NCBI GenBank assembly: GCA_023846275.1
Contig: CM043875.1
Coordinates: 4,709,569 to 4,773,568 of the forward strand
Reading direction: 5' to 3'
Length of the DNA: 64,000 nucleotides
Origin: Vanilla planifolia
Taxonomy: Eukaryota > Streptophyta > Magnoliopsida > Asparagales > Orchidaceae
The notes under the pieces: model-generated
The model's input: the letters and a program-made list of their open reading frames with translations, nothing else
Told to the model about the DNA's origin: nothing
Database searches by the model: none
Made by a program: the position numbers and the translations under genes
In this document: positions 17,006 to 30,600 of the stretch, piece by piece
How positions within the stretch are numbered: position 1 is the stretch's first letter
Layout of the letters: the number at the start of each line of letters is the position of its first letter

Positions 17006-17820
17006 TAGATGTTAAGGCCTGACCTATATATTTACTTAATTATATAGGAATTTGAATATGATACTTAGTTAAATTATCGAGTGATGATATTAAACCCTAG
17101 GTGAAGACTTGATGGTGTGATGAAAACTCAATACTAACTAAAATAAAATTACGAAAACAAATTACCAATATAATATAATCTAAATATAGGCTATTTAATA
17201 ATATATACATATATATATATATACATATAATTAAAATTAATGTTTCATTTTACTTTTAATTATTCAACTTACATTAAGCATTAATCACTCTCTAATTTTA
17301 ATAAGTTGTTCCTTTCTGATAGCATCAAAATTCTCAAACGTCGTGTAACGAATGCATGACCTATGATATAAGTATTAATAAAATTTATAGCTCTTAACAG
17401 ATAATCTAATAAAATAATCAAATATAAAATAATATCAAAATAAATAGATAAATATGATGAAGAAAATAGAAGTTATATTATAAGTTGTGATGATAAATCA
17501 CACATTTAAATATGAAACCATATTAGATGTCATGTGTACCAAAGTAAGTCAAATAAATCCTAGTTTTTCTCTTCATTTTAATTTTTAATATTTTATATAA
17601 TTATTATTATGCTCGATTTTTTTTGAATCATTATTCTCATTATATCTAATAATCACATAAATAAATGACATCTAGTTAACATCTATCCTATCTATTCACA
17701 TATCATTAGGAAGATATTTCATTCGAAGATCAACACTCCATTATTAACATGCTGTGCCTAGTGCCACTAGTAAATGTAGTGCCTATATCATATGATATAA
17801 CATACTGGGCTTAGTGTAAT

Positions 17821-17822
<2 letters not shown>

Positions 17823-17854
<32 letters not shown>
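17823..17854. repeat. (AT)n microsatellite
   Basis: About 16 perfect AT units. Confidence 0.95.
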
Positions 17855-17857
<3 letters not shown>

Positions 17858-18649
17858 GGTCATACCACATACATTAGGTAGATATATAATCTAAATATTG
17901 ATTCTTATGATCCTAATGTTGGGCCTAGTATAGAGGATAATATCTTTAAAAATTCAAATTGTATTTTTATTTATCATAAATGCACTAGTTATGTCTATCC
18001 TTATGTATAAAATAGATATGTTAGTATAGATATTGTTTTCAAAGATAGTATATACCACTTTCTATTTTAAGCATCTTTTATGTTATATTTTTTATTTAAT
18101 TTAATTTTATAATATTAGGTCACAAAAAATTATAAAAAAATAATAAATCATATAATCAATAAAGTCATATGATATGTAAAAAAGCTTACACTTTTTCCCA
18201 TATAAGAGAATATAGTTCAAAATAATCATATAAAAGTATGAAAATAATATTATGCTATATTACATGTTACAAATTTATCTACCTATTTTTATAAAATAAC
18301 TTTTTTCTTTGATTATTCTCTCCTAATTTTTTTATAGTAAAATGAGTATGAAATTGTCAATATGTATCCAACCAATAGTATGCTTCTTAAGTCACTTTAT
18401 TTCTATAAATTATCTCTCATATTCTTATGTTATCTCTTTGGATCATACTTATATGATTTTTCAATTGTATTGTATTATCTTTCAAATTATACTATATCAT
18501 ATCATTATAATATCATTATTATATAGTTTGTTCAACTGTATAGATCATTTTTATCACATATTGTATAGGTATGATACCATATCCCACCATATGATACTCT
18601 CTATTTTTTGTTACTCAACCTATTCTTTTGCTCCTATTTTTAAGTTTAC

Positions 18650-19110
18650 TAAGAAAATCATATAGTGTGATACACCTTATCGTAAAGTATGTCCCACATG
18701 ATCTTCTATTTTAGTATATTTTTTATGATCATCTAATACGATTCATAGCATTATATTGTACAACCATTGAATAATTTTATTTTATATTAATTTATATTAC
18801 TCTTACTCTTACTGAACTACTAATGTCATCTATTGATCGTATTGATACAAAAAACATTGTAATGATACAAAAAAACATCATACCATACAATTCAATTTTA
18901 TTAAGCAACCATGCCTTTCAAACTTAACCAAATTTTCTCACTTAACAGTACAAGTATGATACCAACATCGTTCTTGTACAATTAACCAATTATTCAACAT
19001 AACTTAGTGCTCTTCATACTAGTATGTTGCAATGTATCATTCTAGTATGATTCTTTAATAAATAGTGTATCATCCTAGTACGACTCCATACGACTTTAAA
19101 TGAATATTGA
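18650..19110. repeat. TATCATAC/GTACGAT-rich relic
   Basis: Words such as AGTACAAGTATGATACCAAC (18,949), TCATTCTAGTATGATTC (about 19,038) and TCATCCTAGTACGACTCC are clustered. The same vocabulary fills about 8,980-9,650 and 35,690-36,250, so all three are probably fragments of one dispersed family. Confidence 0.45.
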
Positions 19111-20949
19111 GTTGATAGTTTTCTTATTCACCAATTAAACTTTTAGTTATTTGTATCATAGATATTATATGTTATATGTTAACTATTAAATGAAAAAAAA
19201 ACTAAAGTAGAAGTAGTAGTGTCACTTGCAGTCTAAGGGAAAGATTGAGTGTCACTATATTTTTCACATAATTACTTTGATTATGATAGAATTAATAATT
19301 AATATAACGTAAACATAACAAATTGCTTTCAGATTGGTTGACATCCTTTGGAAAAATAGTAAGAATGATGGGGTTTTATTGAGTGAGAATATTAATACAT
19401 GTACAACATATGTATCGTATGTATACATAGCATAATTAAATGTTTATACTTAAATAACTTTATATTAATGCAAATTATAATTTGAGAAAGGATGATTGAA
19501 AATGATTTAGACAAATTAAGTCTAATGCCTCAAAAGAGGCAAAGAATAAGTAGAAAATCAAAATAATCCTATATAACATGCTTCGTCATCTATAGTTCCT
19601 TCTACAAAACAATAAAAAAGTTATAACACAAACAAAAACAATTTCACCATTTGTGACCCTTTCATTTTAAAAAAAGGACATCTTTTGGTTGTAGAAGAAT
19701 GGATCAATAAAATGAATAGAATATTAAAAAAATGTGCTTTGTTCAAATAATAGAAAGGTCTGTTTAACCACCATAAATTTAGAAGATGTAGATTTCTGAT
19801 TGGAGTCACACCACCGCATCAAGTTTATGAACAAATTGATGCAAAACATAACTTAGAATAAATTTTTCAAAGACTTTGAACAATGCTACATCCTCCCTTA
19901 ACTAGAGAGCATATGAGGGAAAATTTATACAACTTAGGTTTGAAAGGATTGATGATCAATGAATATAAATGAGAATTTAATAGACTATCCAAATATGCTC
20001 CAAATGCCTTTTGCCCTAAATTCTAATTGTGTTTTTCATTTAAAAGAGGTTTGAAACTTAAAATAAAATATACTCTCACTACTTCGAGAACCACTTATTT
20101 GCAAAATTGTGAAAAATGTTAGATTAATAGAATAAGATTTATTTGTAGTAGGAGTTATAAGAATTGAAGAGAAAAAAAAAGAAAATTTTTTGGTAATAAA
20201 GCATAAACCATTTTTCAAAAAAAAATTTTAATAGACGGGTAGGAAGCAAAAGATTTGGTGGGAGATAATCTGACTTAAGTTTACCAACATTTTCAATAAA
20301 AAATGATCAAATTTAGAAAATCTAAACATATGATCAATGTGTTTTTCTTCTTATTTCCCCCTTTAAGTTTACCAACATTTTCAATAAAGATGATCCATTT
20401 TCTAATTTCTTTGTAATTTAAAATTTTTCCTAAATAAAAGTTGCTCAAAGTGGCTTTAAAATCTAAATTCTTATATTTAACATGCCTCTACAATTTTTAC
20501 ATTAAGTACTTCTCCTTTGAAGACTTTAAATAGGATTCTGAACTTGAAGCCAAGACTATCTTGGAATTAGAGTTATTTTATCAAAAACATATTATTTATA
20601 CTAAAAATATTACAAAATGAATTAAAATAGAATGAAATCTAAAGGGAGTTAGATTGTTACAAGATTTAAGTTTTTTATATTCAATATATTTTGAGTTTCA
20701 TTCATTTTCTTGGAATTTTTTATCATTTTGATGTATATTTTCCAAGATTATCAATTTCTTTGTTTGCTTTTGTTATCACCTTTGTTTCAACTTCATTCCT
20801 CTACAAAGGCTCGAATTCGGGTATCACACTACCTTATGATAATTCAACATAAAAAACTCTTTAAATTCTAGTAGTCAATTAAATTGATGGGTGTTTATTT
20901 CAAATATGTGATGTACATGTACATGGGTCACAAAATGGTGTATTTTAGA

Positions 20950-23450
20950 ATGTGAAATCATGTCAATAACAATCTATTTCATAAACTAAAAAAATCTATC
21001 GCAAACCTATGTTAGATTAGCCTTATAATCTCAATCATGAGGAAAGTTCGTAATAGTTTTAATTCACAAACCACAAAATACTGTTATAAAATTATGATGT
21101 GTGAGTGATCAAGTTGAAGAATTTTTTGAAGTTGACAGACTCTCAATGATGAAAGGATGGATATTAAATTATGAAATTAAAGAATTTTGTCTTAACATTA
21201 TGGTGTATACTTTATAACATTAGGCTATTCTAAATGTTTCTTAGTTTCATTCTTAAAAAACAGCATAAAAATCTAATTCAAATTAAGAGGTAATGATATA
21301 AAAAATTTGATTTATATAACTCACAAAATCATGTTGTGATGAAAGAACATAATCTTAATTATAAAGGAAATTCCTAAATTTTAGAACACAAGCTATTTTT
21401 GATAAAAACATTATTTATATCTCAAGAAATTTGTTTTAAAGAATCCAACTTTTAGATCATAAGGAAATACATAAAATCCCAATATGCAAACTTCATAATT
21501 TTATTTTAATTTTTTTATGTATACTTAACCAAATTTGGTCTTTTTGGTTTAATAGTCACATAGTCTCATTCATAAGCATAATTGATAAAAATCTAACATA
21601 TCTAAAATTATGATTTATGACTTACATTGTATTAAAGGCAACATATTCTTATACTTGAGAGCTATTTTATGACCAAATTGAAGAAATTTGTGAGATACAA
21701 CTTATGAAATTATGCTATTTTGAAGTCCTCATAGGCTCAATGACAAGGGTTTTTAAAATCTCATATATAAAAAAATGGTGACATATAATTCCTCAAATTT
21801 TGATTATTCAAATTGATATATAAACTTAATTTTGTGAGACATCCGAAAAATTAAAATATACAACCCAAATAATTTATCCTAAAATCATAATGTATTATAC
21901 AAAATAGGTTGTTTTGAAGATTATATAATCATTTATATTAGAAAAGTTTATAAAAGTATAATAGTCAAACTAGAAATATTGTTCTAAATTTGTCATTTAT
22001 TACTATAGAAACTAAGTCATTTTGATGGTTATATATTCTTGATCATTAAGGAAATACAAAATTCTATTAGCCCACATGAAAATTGAGTGTTTTCTAAGTG
22101 GCATAGTCTCAATCAAGGATAATAAAATTAATGCTTAAATTAGATAATTTTGTTCCAAATTTTGAATTTATCACATGCAAAATTTAATTATTTTGAGTCC
22201 TAAATAATTTAGCTACATTATAAATCCATAAAATTAGAGCAACCAAATTGAAGAATTTAATTTCAGATTTATGATTTATTACTCGCAAAATCAAACATTT
22301 TGAATATCTCATAGTCACCATATAAGAGTAAAACTGAAATTTTAAAACCAAAATTGAATATTTTTTTCCAAAAAATGTGATATGAATTCCAAAATAATCA
22401 AGTAATTATAAAGATCTCAAAATCTTGATTATGAGAAAGATCCATAAAATTCTAAAACCTGAATTATAAAATTTGCATCCAAAATTGGGATATATCCTTA
22501 AAAAATTTAGATTATTTAAAGGTCATTTAGTCACTCTTACAAGAATATATCCACACAACTTTGTCCTTAAAATGGAGTATTTTAATTTAAATTTATGATA
22601 TAAACCATGATATTAACCTGCTGTGACAATTATGCAGCCTTGATGAAAAGGGAAGCCATAAAGTTCTGTTAGCCAACTTAGGCAATATTTTTTTATGTAT
22701 AAACTTATTAAATCAAGTTGTTTTGAATTTGTTAAATTATCAATTATGCAACATATAAACTAAACTAAAGTGTAATACTAAAATAAAATATTTTTTATTC
22801 CAAAATTGTGGTGTCTCACACATAAAATTGGGTCGTTCTAAAAGTAGTATAATCTAGATCATAACAAAAGTGTGTCAAAGTCTAAGATGAATTGGAGACA
22901 AAATTGAGCTATTTTATAATCAAATTTTCGATTAAGGAAATTTATAGAAGTCAAAATAACAAACTTGAGTATTTCTTTTTGCAAAATTGTGATTTACTAT
23001 ATATAAAACACTATTGTAAATTCATATTGTACAAATCATGAGACAACTACATAAAATTATAATACGCAATCTAGACAATTTTGTACCAAATTAGTTATGT
23101 CAATCTAGTGATATTAATCTCTCTTGAATTTCTCAAACTTTCAATCAAAGACATTAAAAGTTAAACAGCAAAATATTTTTTTTGTCAAAATTATGATTTA
23201 TGATTTACCAGATCACATTGTTTAGAAGACTGCATAACATCAATCACAAGCATAGCCATTACTTGATATTTAACTTAATAATCAAAATATTTTGTAAAAT
23301 ACACACTTCTGATCATTAAAAAGGCTCATGAATGCAAAATACCAAAGTTAGATTTTGAAAAAATGTATCTCAACTGCATAATGTTTTTAACAATCTACAA
23401 CTCACAACAATCATAAGAACATATAATTAGATAATTTTGACTACTAGAAA
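20950..23450. repeat. Degenerate satellite-like tandem array, unit about 95-115 bp
   Basis: A composite phrase recurs about 20 times: a dark stretch with AAATT(A/G)TGATTTAT, then CATAGTCTCAATCATAAGG, then AAATTCATAAAATTCTAAAA. Clear instances of the middle phrase lie near 21,027, 21,351, 21,555, 21,727, 22,103, 22,300, 22,415, 22,850 and 23,228. Spacing is roughly 95-115 bp or multiples of it. Copies are heavily diverged and no open frame persists. It ends close to the 3' end of the AIPP2-like gene. Confidence 0.65.
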
Positions 23451-23459
23451 GATATTCCT

Positions 23460-24014
23460 TGCGATCAAAAATTGTTTATAGAAAGAGTACAACTTCCCAA
23501 GATTCATGAAGTACACTACATTTTATAGCAATAAGCTACTGTAAATTTTTCCAACACAGGCATAAACTGTTAGCTAATTGAATAAACTTATACAAACAAT
23601 TTAATGCAAGTAACTTAGCAACTCTTTCATTCGTTTAAAGAAACGGCAACCAAAGAGGCATCAGAACGAGTATATTTGATACAGAGAAAGCATATGCAAG
23701 TCATCAATAACTCTTCCACAGAATCGTAACACGTTTCGAAAACTGCAGCCTTTATCAAAGTATGTATGTACAATGCCCTTACTTTGAACAGGAAAAGGAA
23801 CTACAGTAAAAAGCAGCTGGAAATGAGAGAAACCAAAGGACTCAAAAATTGTCCCATAGTACTCCTCATAGTTCAGCAATACCATTACTAAGAACTCAAA
23901 GCACAAATTGCCTCCACATTTCCAGATCATGATTTACTGAAGCTTAAACAAACGGAAACAATTAAGTGTGGACAAATATCTCCGGCAACAGCTTGCTCTA
24001 CTTTTAAAATATCC
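23460..24014 (-). other. Probable 3'UTR and downstream flank of the AIPP2-like gene
   Basis: This follows the stop codon of the - strand gene and is less AT-rich than the array beyond it, as expected of transcribed sequence. The 89-codon open frame at 23,661-23,930 on the same strand has no recognisable domain and is treated as chance. No clear poly(A) site could be fixed. Confidence 0.4.
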
Positions 24015-24613
24015 TTAGCTTAAGGTCAGAGATAGAGAGAGTGATGCTGAAACATCTCCTCCATCATCCCCTGTAGAGCCAGGTTCCAAGTGCTCAGTGC
24101 CCTCATTAAAGGATAGAAATGGTATTGCTGCGGGCTTCGTTAATCTACTCTTACTCCCGAGAGCTAACTCAAGATCAGGAGTACTCAATTGTGGAGTATC
24201 TGCATCACTTGATTTGGTACTCTTAAGAAGCCCCATATCCATAGGAAAAAAACACTGCTCTGCTGTTGCCGTGTTGCTTGGGAATAATAAAGGTTCGCTG
24301 TAACTACTACATTCTCCTTGTTCTTGCAGACTACAGATGCTTGAATGCAACTGTTTGACCTTCGGGGAAAGCTGTGGACTTAAATTGTTGTAGAAAATAC
24401 TACTACCATAGGTATTATAAGACTTTTTCCGCCGCTCCATTTCATCTGTGTCAGATCTCTCCATAGAACATGAGCGACTGTGTTTTCTGCTGTTATTTGA
24501 TTCATTACTGAGGTAATCTGTCTGTAGTACACTCGCTTTTGGGTTATTATCCATTATACGTAACGAGCACTTACTGTCTTCCATTTGTGCATCAATTTTG
24601 CTACATGCAGTAC
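24015..24613 (-). CDS. AIPP2: AIPP2-like exon 11 (EAR-motif exon)
   Basis: Acceptor GTTGCAG|GTACTG. It encodes GTACSKIDAQMEDSKCS to the stop TAA (24,015-24,017). It contains DLELALG (24,156-24,176) and ends ASLSLSLTLS; both fit the LxLxL EAR repression pattern. An upstream TTG-initiated extension of this open frame to 24,686 is intronic. Confidence 0.92.
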
Positions 24614-27600
24614 CTGCAACTTCACATGGAGGCAAATCAGCATTTAATGGAAAACATTTGCAAAGTTGGATTACACTTGAATACAAATTTGAGAACCTGA
24701 GGGCATGGTTGTTAGGCTAGATTCTGCATTGATATGAGGAAGGGCATGCGAGTCGACTGCTTCTCTGTGTGTGCAATCATTAATGAGTTCTTCCTGCATA
24801 CACTGGAATAAATGTCAGATAATCCTTTTATGCAGAACACATGAACTTATTCTTAGTGCAATAAACAAAATCACCAATCTAGTTGTAAGCAGAAATTGCA
24901 TAAATAAAGATGTACAAGACATGAGTTCAGAAAATCGAGCAGTATAATGCCATCAGCTAATTGATCTGCGTCACATCTGATTCAGAACACAAAAGATAAA
25001 CTTACAAAATGGGTTAAACTCGTCATCCTCCCGGGAATACAGACAACAAAAAAATAATTTCACCAAACAAATACCAAAGGATTAAAAAATTAATCTACTA
25101 GCAAACCATGAAATCCCCAAATATCATGATAGAAAGAAATATTAAGATGAGAAGTTGAATAGAAAACTTGGCTTATCTGCAAGCTAATATGCAAAATAGA
25201 TGTTAACATTGGAAAGTGGTCTTTGAAACATGTACGAAAGCAAATTCAATGGATTTGGATATGATGCAGCTCAGGTTGAATGGAATAAAGAAGATGAGTG
25301 AAAGGCAGAGACCAAAGTGTGTACATAATGAAATCCCTTCAATAGTTGCAAAAAAGTCGTTTTTATGAAAGCTCTAGGACATCAATATACTTGATTAGGT
25401 TACAAGTGTGACATCTCTCAAGTTATAAGACTTGTACTCTTAAGGAGGTAAATTTGTTAGAACACAAGCATATTGCTTAGTCACATAAGAATAAAGTGTA
25501 CAACTCAAGCTTAAAGATGCAATGAATGAAAAAGTCTCCTTAATGGGATAAGGATGAAGGAATTATACTAATACTTGGAGGATAAGGCAAAGAGGTGACC
25601 ACTAGAGTTAGTTTAGGTTTGCTTTTGGTAGGATGAATGACGAGCATCTTGAAAATATCCCTCTAAAGTGAGTCAAAGACGTCGAGCTTTTAAACTAGTC
25701 AACACTGCACAATAAATGGCAACAATTTTACATCTGAACACCATGGAAAGCATCCTCATGAACGTTCCTTCTCATAAGTATCCTTGGAAAATTGCAAAAC
25801 CAAAACAGAGAGAACAAGTGCCTAGTGCAATGCCTAAAGGCGAGAACATTGATTTATGCTAGCCTAAGGGGAAGATGATACACCAACCAAAGTAAATATG
25901 AGTTAAGGTTAACCTTACTAGAGCACATTGTCACCACTGCCAACAAGAACGCATCAGTGGGAGAGGATTCAAAGTTATGATGGTTTAGCTAAGGAGACAA
26001 CAAGGCTATGAAGGTTTTTCTTATCATTGTTTGAACAGATGAGGTCACTAGTTGTGCAGAAAGCAGTGAAAGGAAATTTGGTTGAGTAAAAGAACGATAA
26101 AGTCTCTTCTAACGAGGCACCTATTTACAAAAAGAGAAATAGATCAAAGTTGTCATAAAGGTAAATTTGCTTTCCCCAAACCAATCCAAGAAAAGCATGT
26201 TCAGCCCTTCCATTGGCATCTAGGCTATAAGCTACTTTATTTAGGCTAGTTGAGATAAAGCTTCACCAGCTAAAGTCCTCTTTCACGTGGAATGGGACCA
26301 TGACCTTTGTGAGTTAAGCCAACTTGAAGAAAGGTGTGAAGTATAAGGTTCAAATCCTAGCCAAGGTGAGGGTCTTCAACGTCGATAAGCTTCAGTAAAA
26401 TGTTGAGATTTTCATCCATCATCTGGATTTCATCTACAAAAGGTTGTTGGCTAAGAGGAATGAACCATAGTCAGTCAGAAGCATGTTCCTACTAGAAGCC
26501 TTAAAAAGCATTGATGAGGATCAAGTTCGTAGACAAATGCTTACCAACAGGAGAAACAAGGGAAAGAACACAATGCTCAAGAGCAGAAGAGAAATGCCTT
26601 GAGATGGAGACAGATCACCAACAAGAAGGAAAGGGAAAATTTGAAATGAATAGAGAGTTGCCTTTTGTTAGCAACAAAAGCAAAGATGATTGTTGATGAG
26701 TTCAGGGAAAAACTTTCCTACATCAGAGGAGATAGTGATGGAACAAAAGTGTGACATCGATGGAGAAAATAGAATTTGATAGCAAACTGAGGTCATCTTC
26801 AAGGGCCAACAAGAAATATTGTTCTCGAGAGGACTTTAAAAATGGTCAAGAAGGTCATTCCTCAAATGACGAATGGATAGAAATTTTCCATCAATTTCAA
26901 TGTGAAAGCAAAATTCCTGATGAAGGGGGAGTAGAGCTAATAATAGTTGCATCAAGTGAAGTCTTTAACATCTTGCCCAATCCCAAGTTAGTAATATCAC
27001 TATTGCATAACTTGAGAGGCAAAAATTCCACCCCATGAGAGACTCTCACACCCTCCCTCACTGACTAAGGGAAGCAAATATTGTTCCACAGCTAAGAAAA
27101 GATAATTCAATAGAGGATTGTCATAAAACTGAACTTATGATATAGCTACCCATCCATCAAAAAGTTTTGAGTAACTTGGCTCCTCAACTATGCACCTTTT
27201 GAGACTACAAGGGAAATGTCATCTCCTTTTAAAGCACACAGTCATCCATCAAAGATGGTTACACGTGGACAACCACTAGCTAAAGAAAAAGATGTGATTG
27301 GATCGGTCAACTCAGTGCCCAATTCATTGATGATGCACTTAGTAACACAATCCAACTGTTAATTCTCTACTTGTGAAATGTAGACAATTTCAACTTAATC
27401 AAAAGTTTGATAGATTTCTTGAACCAAGTGATGATACTATAAGGGTACTTCATCTTTGGTCTCAAAATTTTCTTTCGTTTATCTTTTGACATGTTGTAAC
27501 TCAATAAAAAGGCATTTCTTGCACATGCAAAATCTCCTAAAAAATGTAGGTCACTATGCAAGATCGATACTCAACTTAGTTGCTTTTCACTCTAAAATAG

Positions 27601-30600
27601 AAACAAGGGGTTTAGCAAAGACTAGCTAGAGAAGTATTGATCAGCATTATGTTCACTGTGCAATACTTACTGAAGGTACCATAGATGAACAATTGCCAAG
27701 GGGTATCATAACAAGCTTTCATCAAAATTTGCAGTGAAGCCAACCAAGTCTTGTGCCTTGATTATGGTTTTTGAAAACTACTTAAGGTTGAACACCTAAG
27801 CTCAACAAATCACTTCTACAAGATCCCAGAAAACATCCAAATTGTGAATAATGAGCCTCAACGACTGCCTACCATTACCACTATGAAATATACTTAGAAG
27901 GTCTCCTTGTTGCTAGGACAAAAGCTAAGGCAAATTTCTCTAAAATAGGATACGTTGTCTCCACCCTACAAAAGATGTATCTATTATACATAGGTCATTG
28001 TATGTAAGCTTCCTCTCATAGTAACACTATTCTCACTTACAACATCTACAATGGTAAGAAGTTTCTATGTTATTACCTCCTTAGTAATGTTACATTGGTG
28101 AATTACCTCTCACTTATTGGAAAGGGTACTCACACTTGTCCATTAAACACTTTGTCTTCATCTGTTGGAAAGTCTCCTTGCAATCACAAATGGCTATCAA
28201 GACACACCCAAATTGGCATATTGAAACCTTAGATATCCTATTATCAAATTAATAAATGGGACCATTAAATATCGTATCTTGAGCAAACTAGGAAGTTGTT
28301 TGAGGTATAGTAACTAAGTTTAGGTATTGTTAATAAACTATGCCCTCTCTAATGAAGTTTAAGAACCTTTTTTGCAAAACTTTTGCATTCCTCACTGATC
28401 TTTTGATATGTTCAATCTGCAAAGGGCAAAAAGTACTTGCTCGAATACAAAGTGAGGCATAGATGGTCTAATAGATGATAAGATTCAAGGCTTAAAGATT
28501 TGAGATAAGGCTAGGACACACATGACAGGTCCTGATTAGGTCAAAGAGGTATCATAGACCAGGCCCTTTGGACAATGCTTACAAGATGAGGCCTGTTAAG
28601 CACTCCTATAAGGGACAATGATGATTCTTAGTCTCAGTGAAAAAAATTAGTAGAAAATCTTAGTTGAAACTCCCTTTTTAATTGTCATACCCATTGATAG
28701 CCATTAATGTCATGCCTTCTATTATGTCAGGTGTCATTGGTGATGGTGGAGAGAGAAAACAGTTAAGATTGTTGCTTAGCTATAGAGATACCCAAGTTCA
28801 GTATTTATTTGTGAAGTGTACTAGAACAAAGACAAATGTAATGCATCACTGACCAACAACATGGAAAGCATTATTCACACATTCTTTGAAGCCCTAACCA
28901 CTAAAGTCTATTATATTTTTCGACATAAAATAGCTATTACAATCTATAATATTACTAACAAGTCCATTAGCCTGCTGAATTCGTACTTCAGGCTTGCATA
29001 CCCCCCAAAAAAATGCTAAGTCAGAAGTAAATTGATCTGATGTCTATCCAACGGTACTTGTACAAACTACCATTGTAACAAGTACTCAAACCTAATATAC
29101 CCTCTCTTCAAGCATTCCCCCAAAACAAAAAATGGAGCAAAGTTATAAATTAAATTCTTTTGGCCATTTGATAGCTCACCCAACCACTGAAATCTTAGTC
29201 CTGCAGGCATTATCAAACTCTTCATGGTCCATAAGGATAACAAAAACGGGTATGCTTATAAGCAATTATTCGAAACAGTTATGCACGATTCATCATCAAG
29301 CAGTGTCCTTGATAACAACTTCTACACGATCCAATTCACAAATTGCCCAAAAAAATAACCAACAGAAGATGGCCACAAATATAATAACATGCTCACAATT
29401 CCATGAAATATACCATAATGAACCTCAAAACAAAGTATGGCTATAAACAATTGCAAATAACTGGTCAACATGAGTAATATTTTCCTTTACGAAATAGGGC
29501 TAAAAATCACCTGGCAAGTCCCAACATTTTCCTCTTTAGACCCTGACTTTGGGGTAGCATTTTGAAGCCTCGACTCAACAACTAGTGGCATGGCCGTGGT
29601 TCTAGACAAATGGCAAACAGGAGAAGACACATGTTCCACAGAAACATTCAGATTTTCAGCATCTTGATTTGAACAATTCCAAACAAGAGAAGGTCCAATT
29701 TTTCCACATATCGTATCTTCGATATTTGATGCTATGGAATGCAAATTATCCACAGCATCTGTAGACTCTCCTGGAATCGAATTGGGTGTTGATGATTCAG
29801 GTAATTTATTCAATTTCAAGATACCTTCTGAGTTTTTCGTGCTACTATGAACTCTTTCCATACGTGCGATGGACAAATCATAGCTTATCAAATTAACGTT
29901 TAAATTGGGCAAAGAAGGCTTCTTCTCTCCCATTAAAGTTATGGAATTCCTCTTCTTAGCTCTGAACATGCCCCAGAGGTAATGCATACCGTTCCAACCT
30001 GAAAAAGGCAGCTAACAATCACTAAATCCTACTCACACTTAAATATAATAATAGCTGAAAAACAGAAACAATCTTGCAACAGGAAAAAAAAAGGCATATA
30101 GACAGTAAAAATTACGTTGGGAGCTCAGTGATAACTTATTTGACAAGAATACAAGAAGCTCGGTTCCATCAATGTTTCCTCTGAGGGCTGTATCATTTCT
30201 ACGCATCTTTTCCATTAGCTTTCTGTAACTCCTCTCATAACTGTAGCATCTCAAAATAGAGAAGTTGAGCATTCTTAATTATGTAGCACATAAATTTTAA
30301 GAGAACACAGTACTAGCAAACAAACCTTTCAATATTTTTGGCAAAGAAAAAGAGAGCAATGTTCTCTTCTTGAGGAGTAGTTACTTGACATTGCACTTTC
30401 CATGAGCTAGAGTAAGATATTTCATCTAGCTGGATATTGTTGGGGAGCTTCGTTGCTACTTCAAACACCTTATAGGATGCACAATTTGATATGTGAGCTT
30501 GAATCCCATGGAACACTTCATGGACACTTCTAGTTCCCAGGACATTAAAACTACCTCTACAAACAAAAAAATGAAATAGAATTATATATAAGAAAACATA

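Larger units (their letters stand above)
13399..20940. other. AT-rich intergenic region between convergent genes
   Basis: No gene is recognised. The region holds several AT microsatellites, a GA microsatellite, minisatellite-like purine-rich DNA and fragments of the TATCATAC-rich repeat family. Near 14,664 the phrase GATATCACTTGTTTAATAAT resembles the start of the LTR-like repeat at 8,540. The open frame at 18,342-18,665 (107 codons) is made of low-complexity I/S/Y/H/L codons from AT-rich repeats and is not considered a gene. Confidence 0.5.

Noticed and set aside
18342-18665. 107-codon open frame on the + strand
   Set aside because: Composition (I, S, Y, H, L) reflects AT-rich repeated TATCATAT words. 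No domain, no splice context, inside repeat DNA.
23661-23930. 89-codon open frame downstream of the AIPP2-like stop
   Set aside because: Lies in the expected 3'UTR, no recognisable domain and no splice sites that join it to the gene.
24097-24303. 68-codon open frame on the + strand
   Set aside because: Antisense shadow of the last AIPP2-like exon, which has clear family motifs on the other strand.
26511-27038. Two charged open frames in intron 9
   Set aside because: They look like a mobile-element relic, but I could not identify gag, protease, RT or integrase motifs, so no element is claimed.
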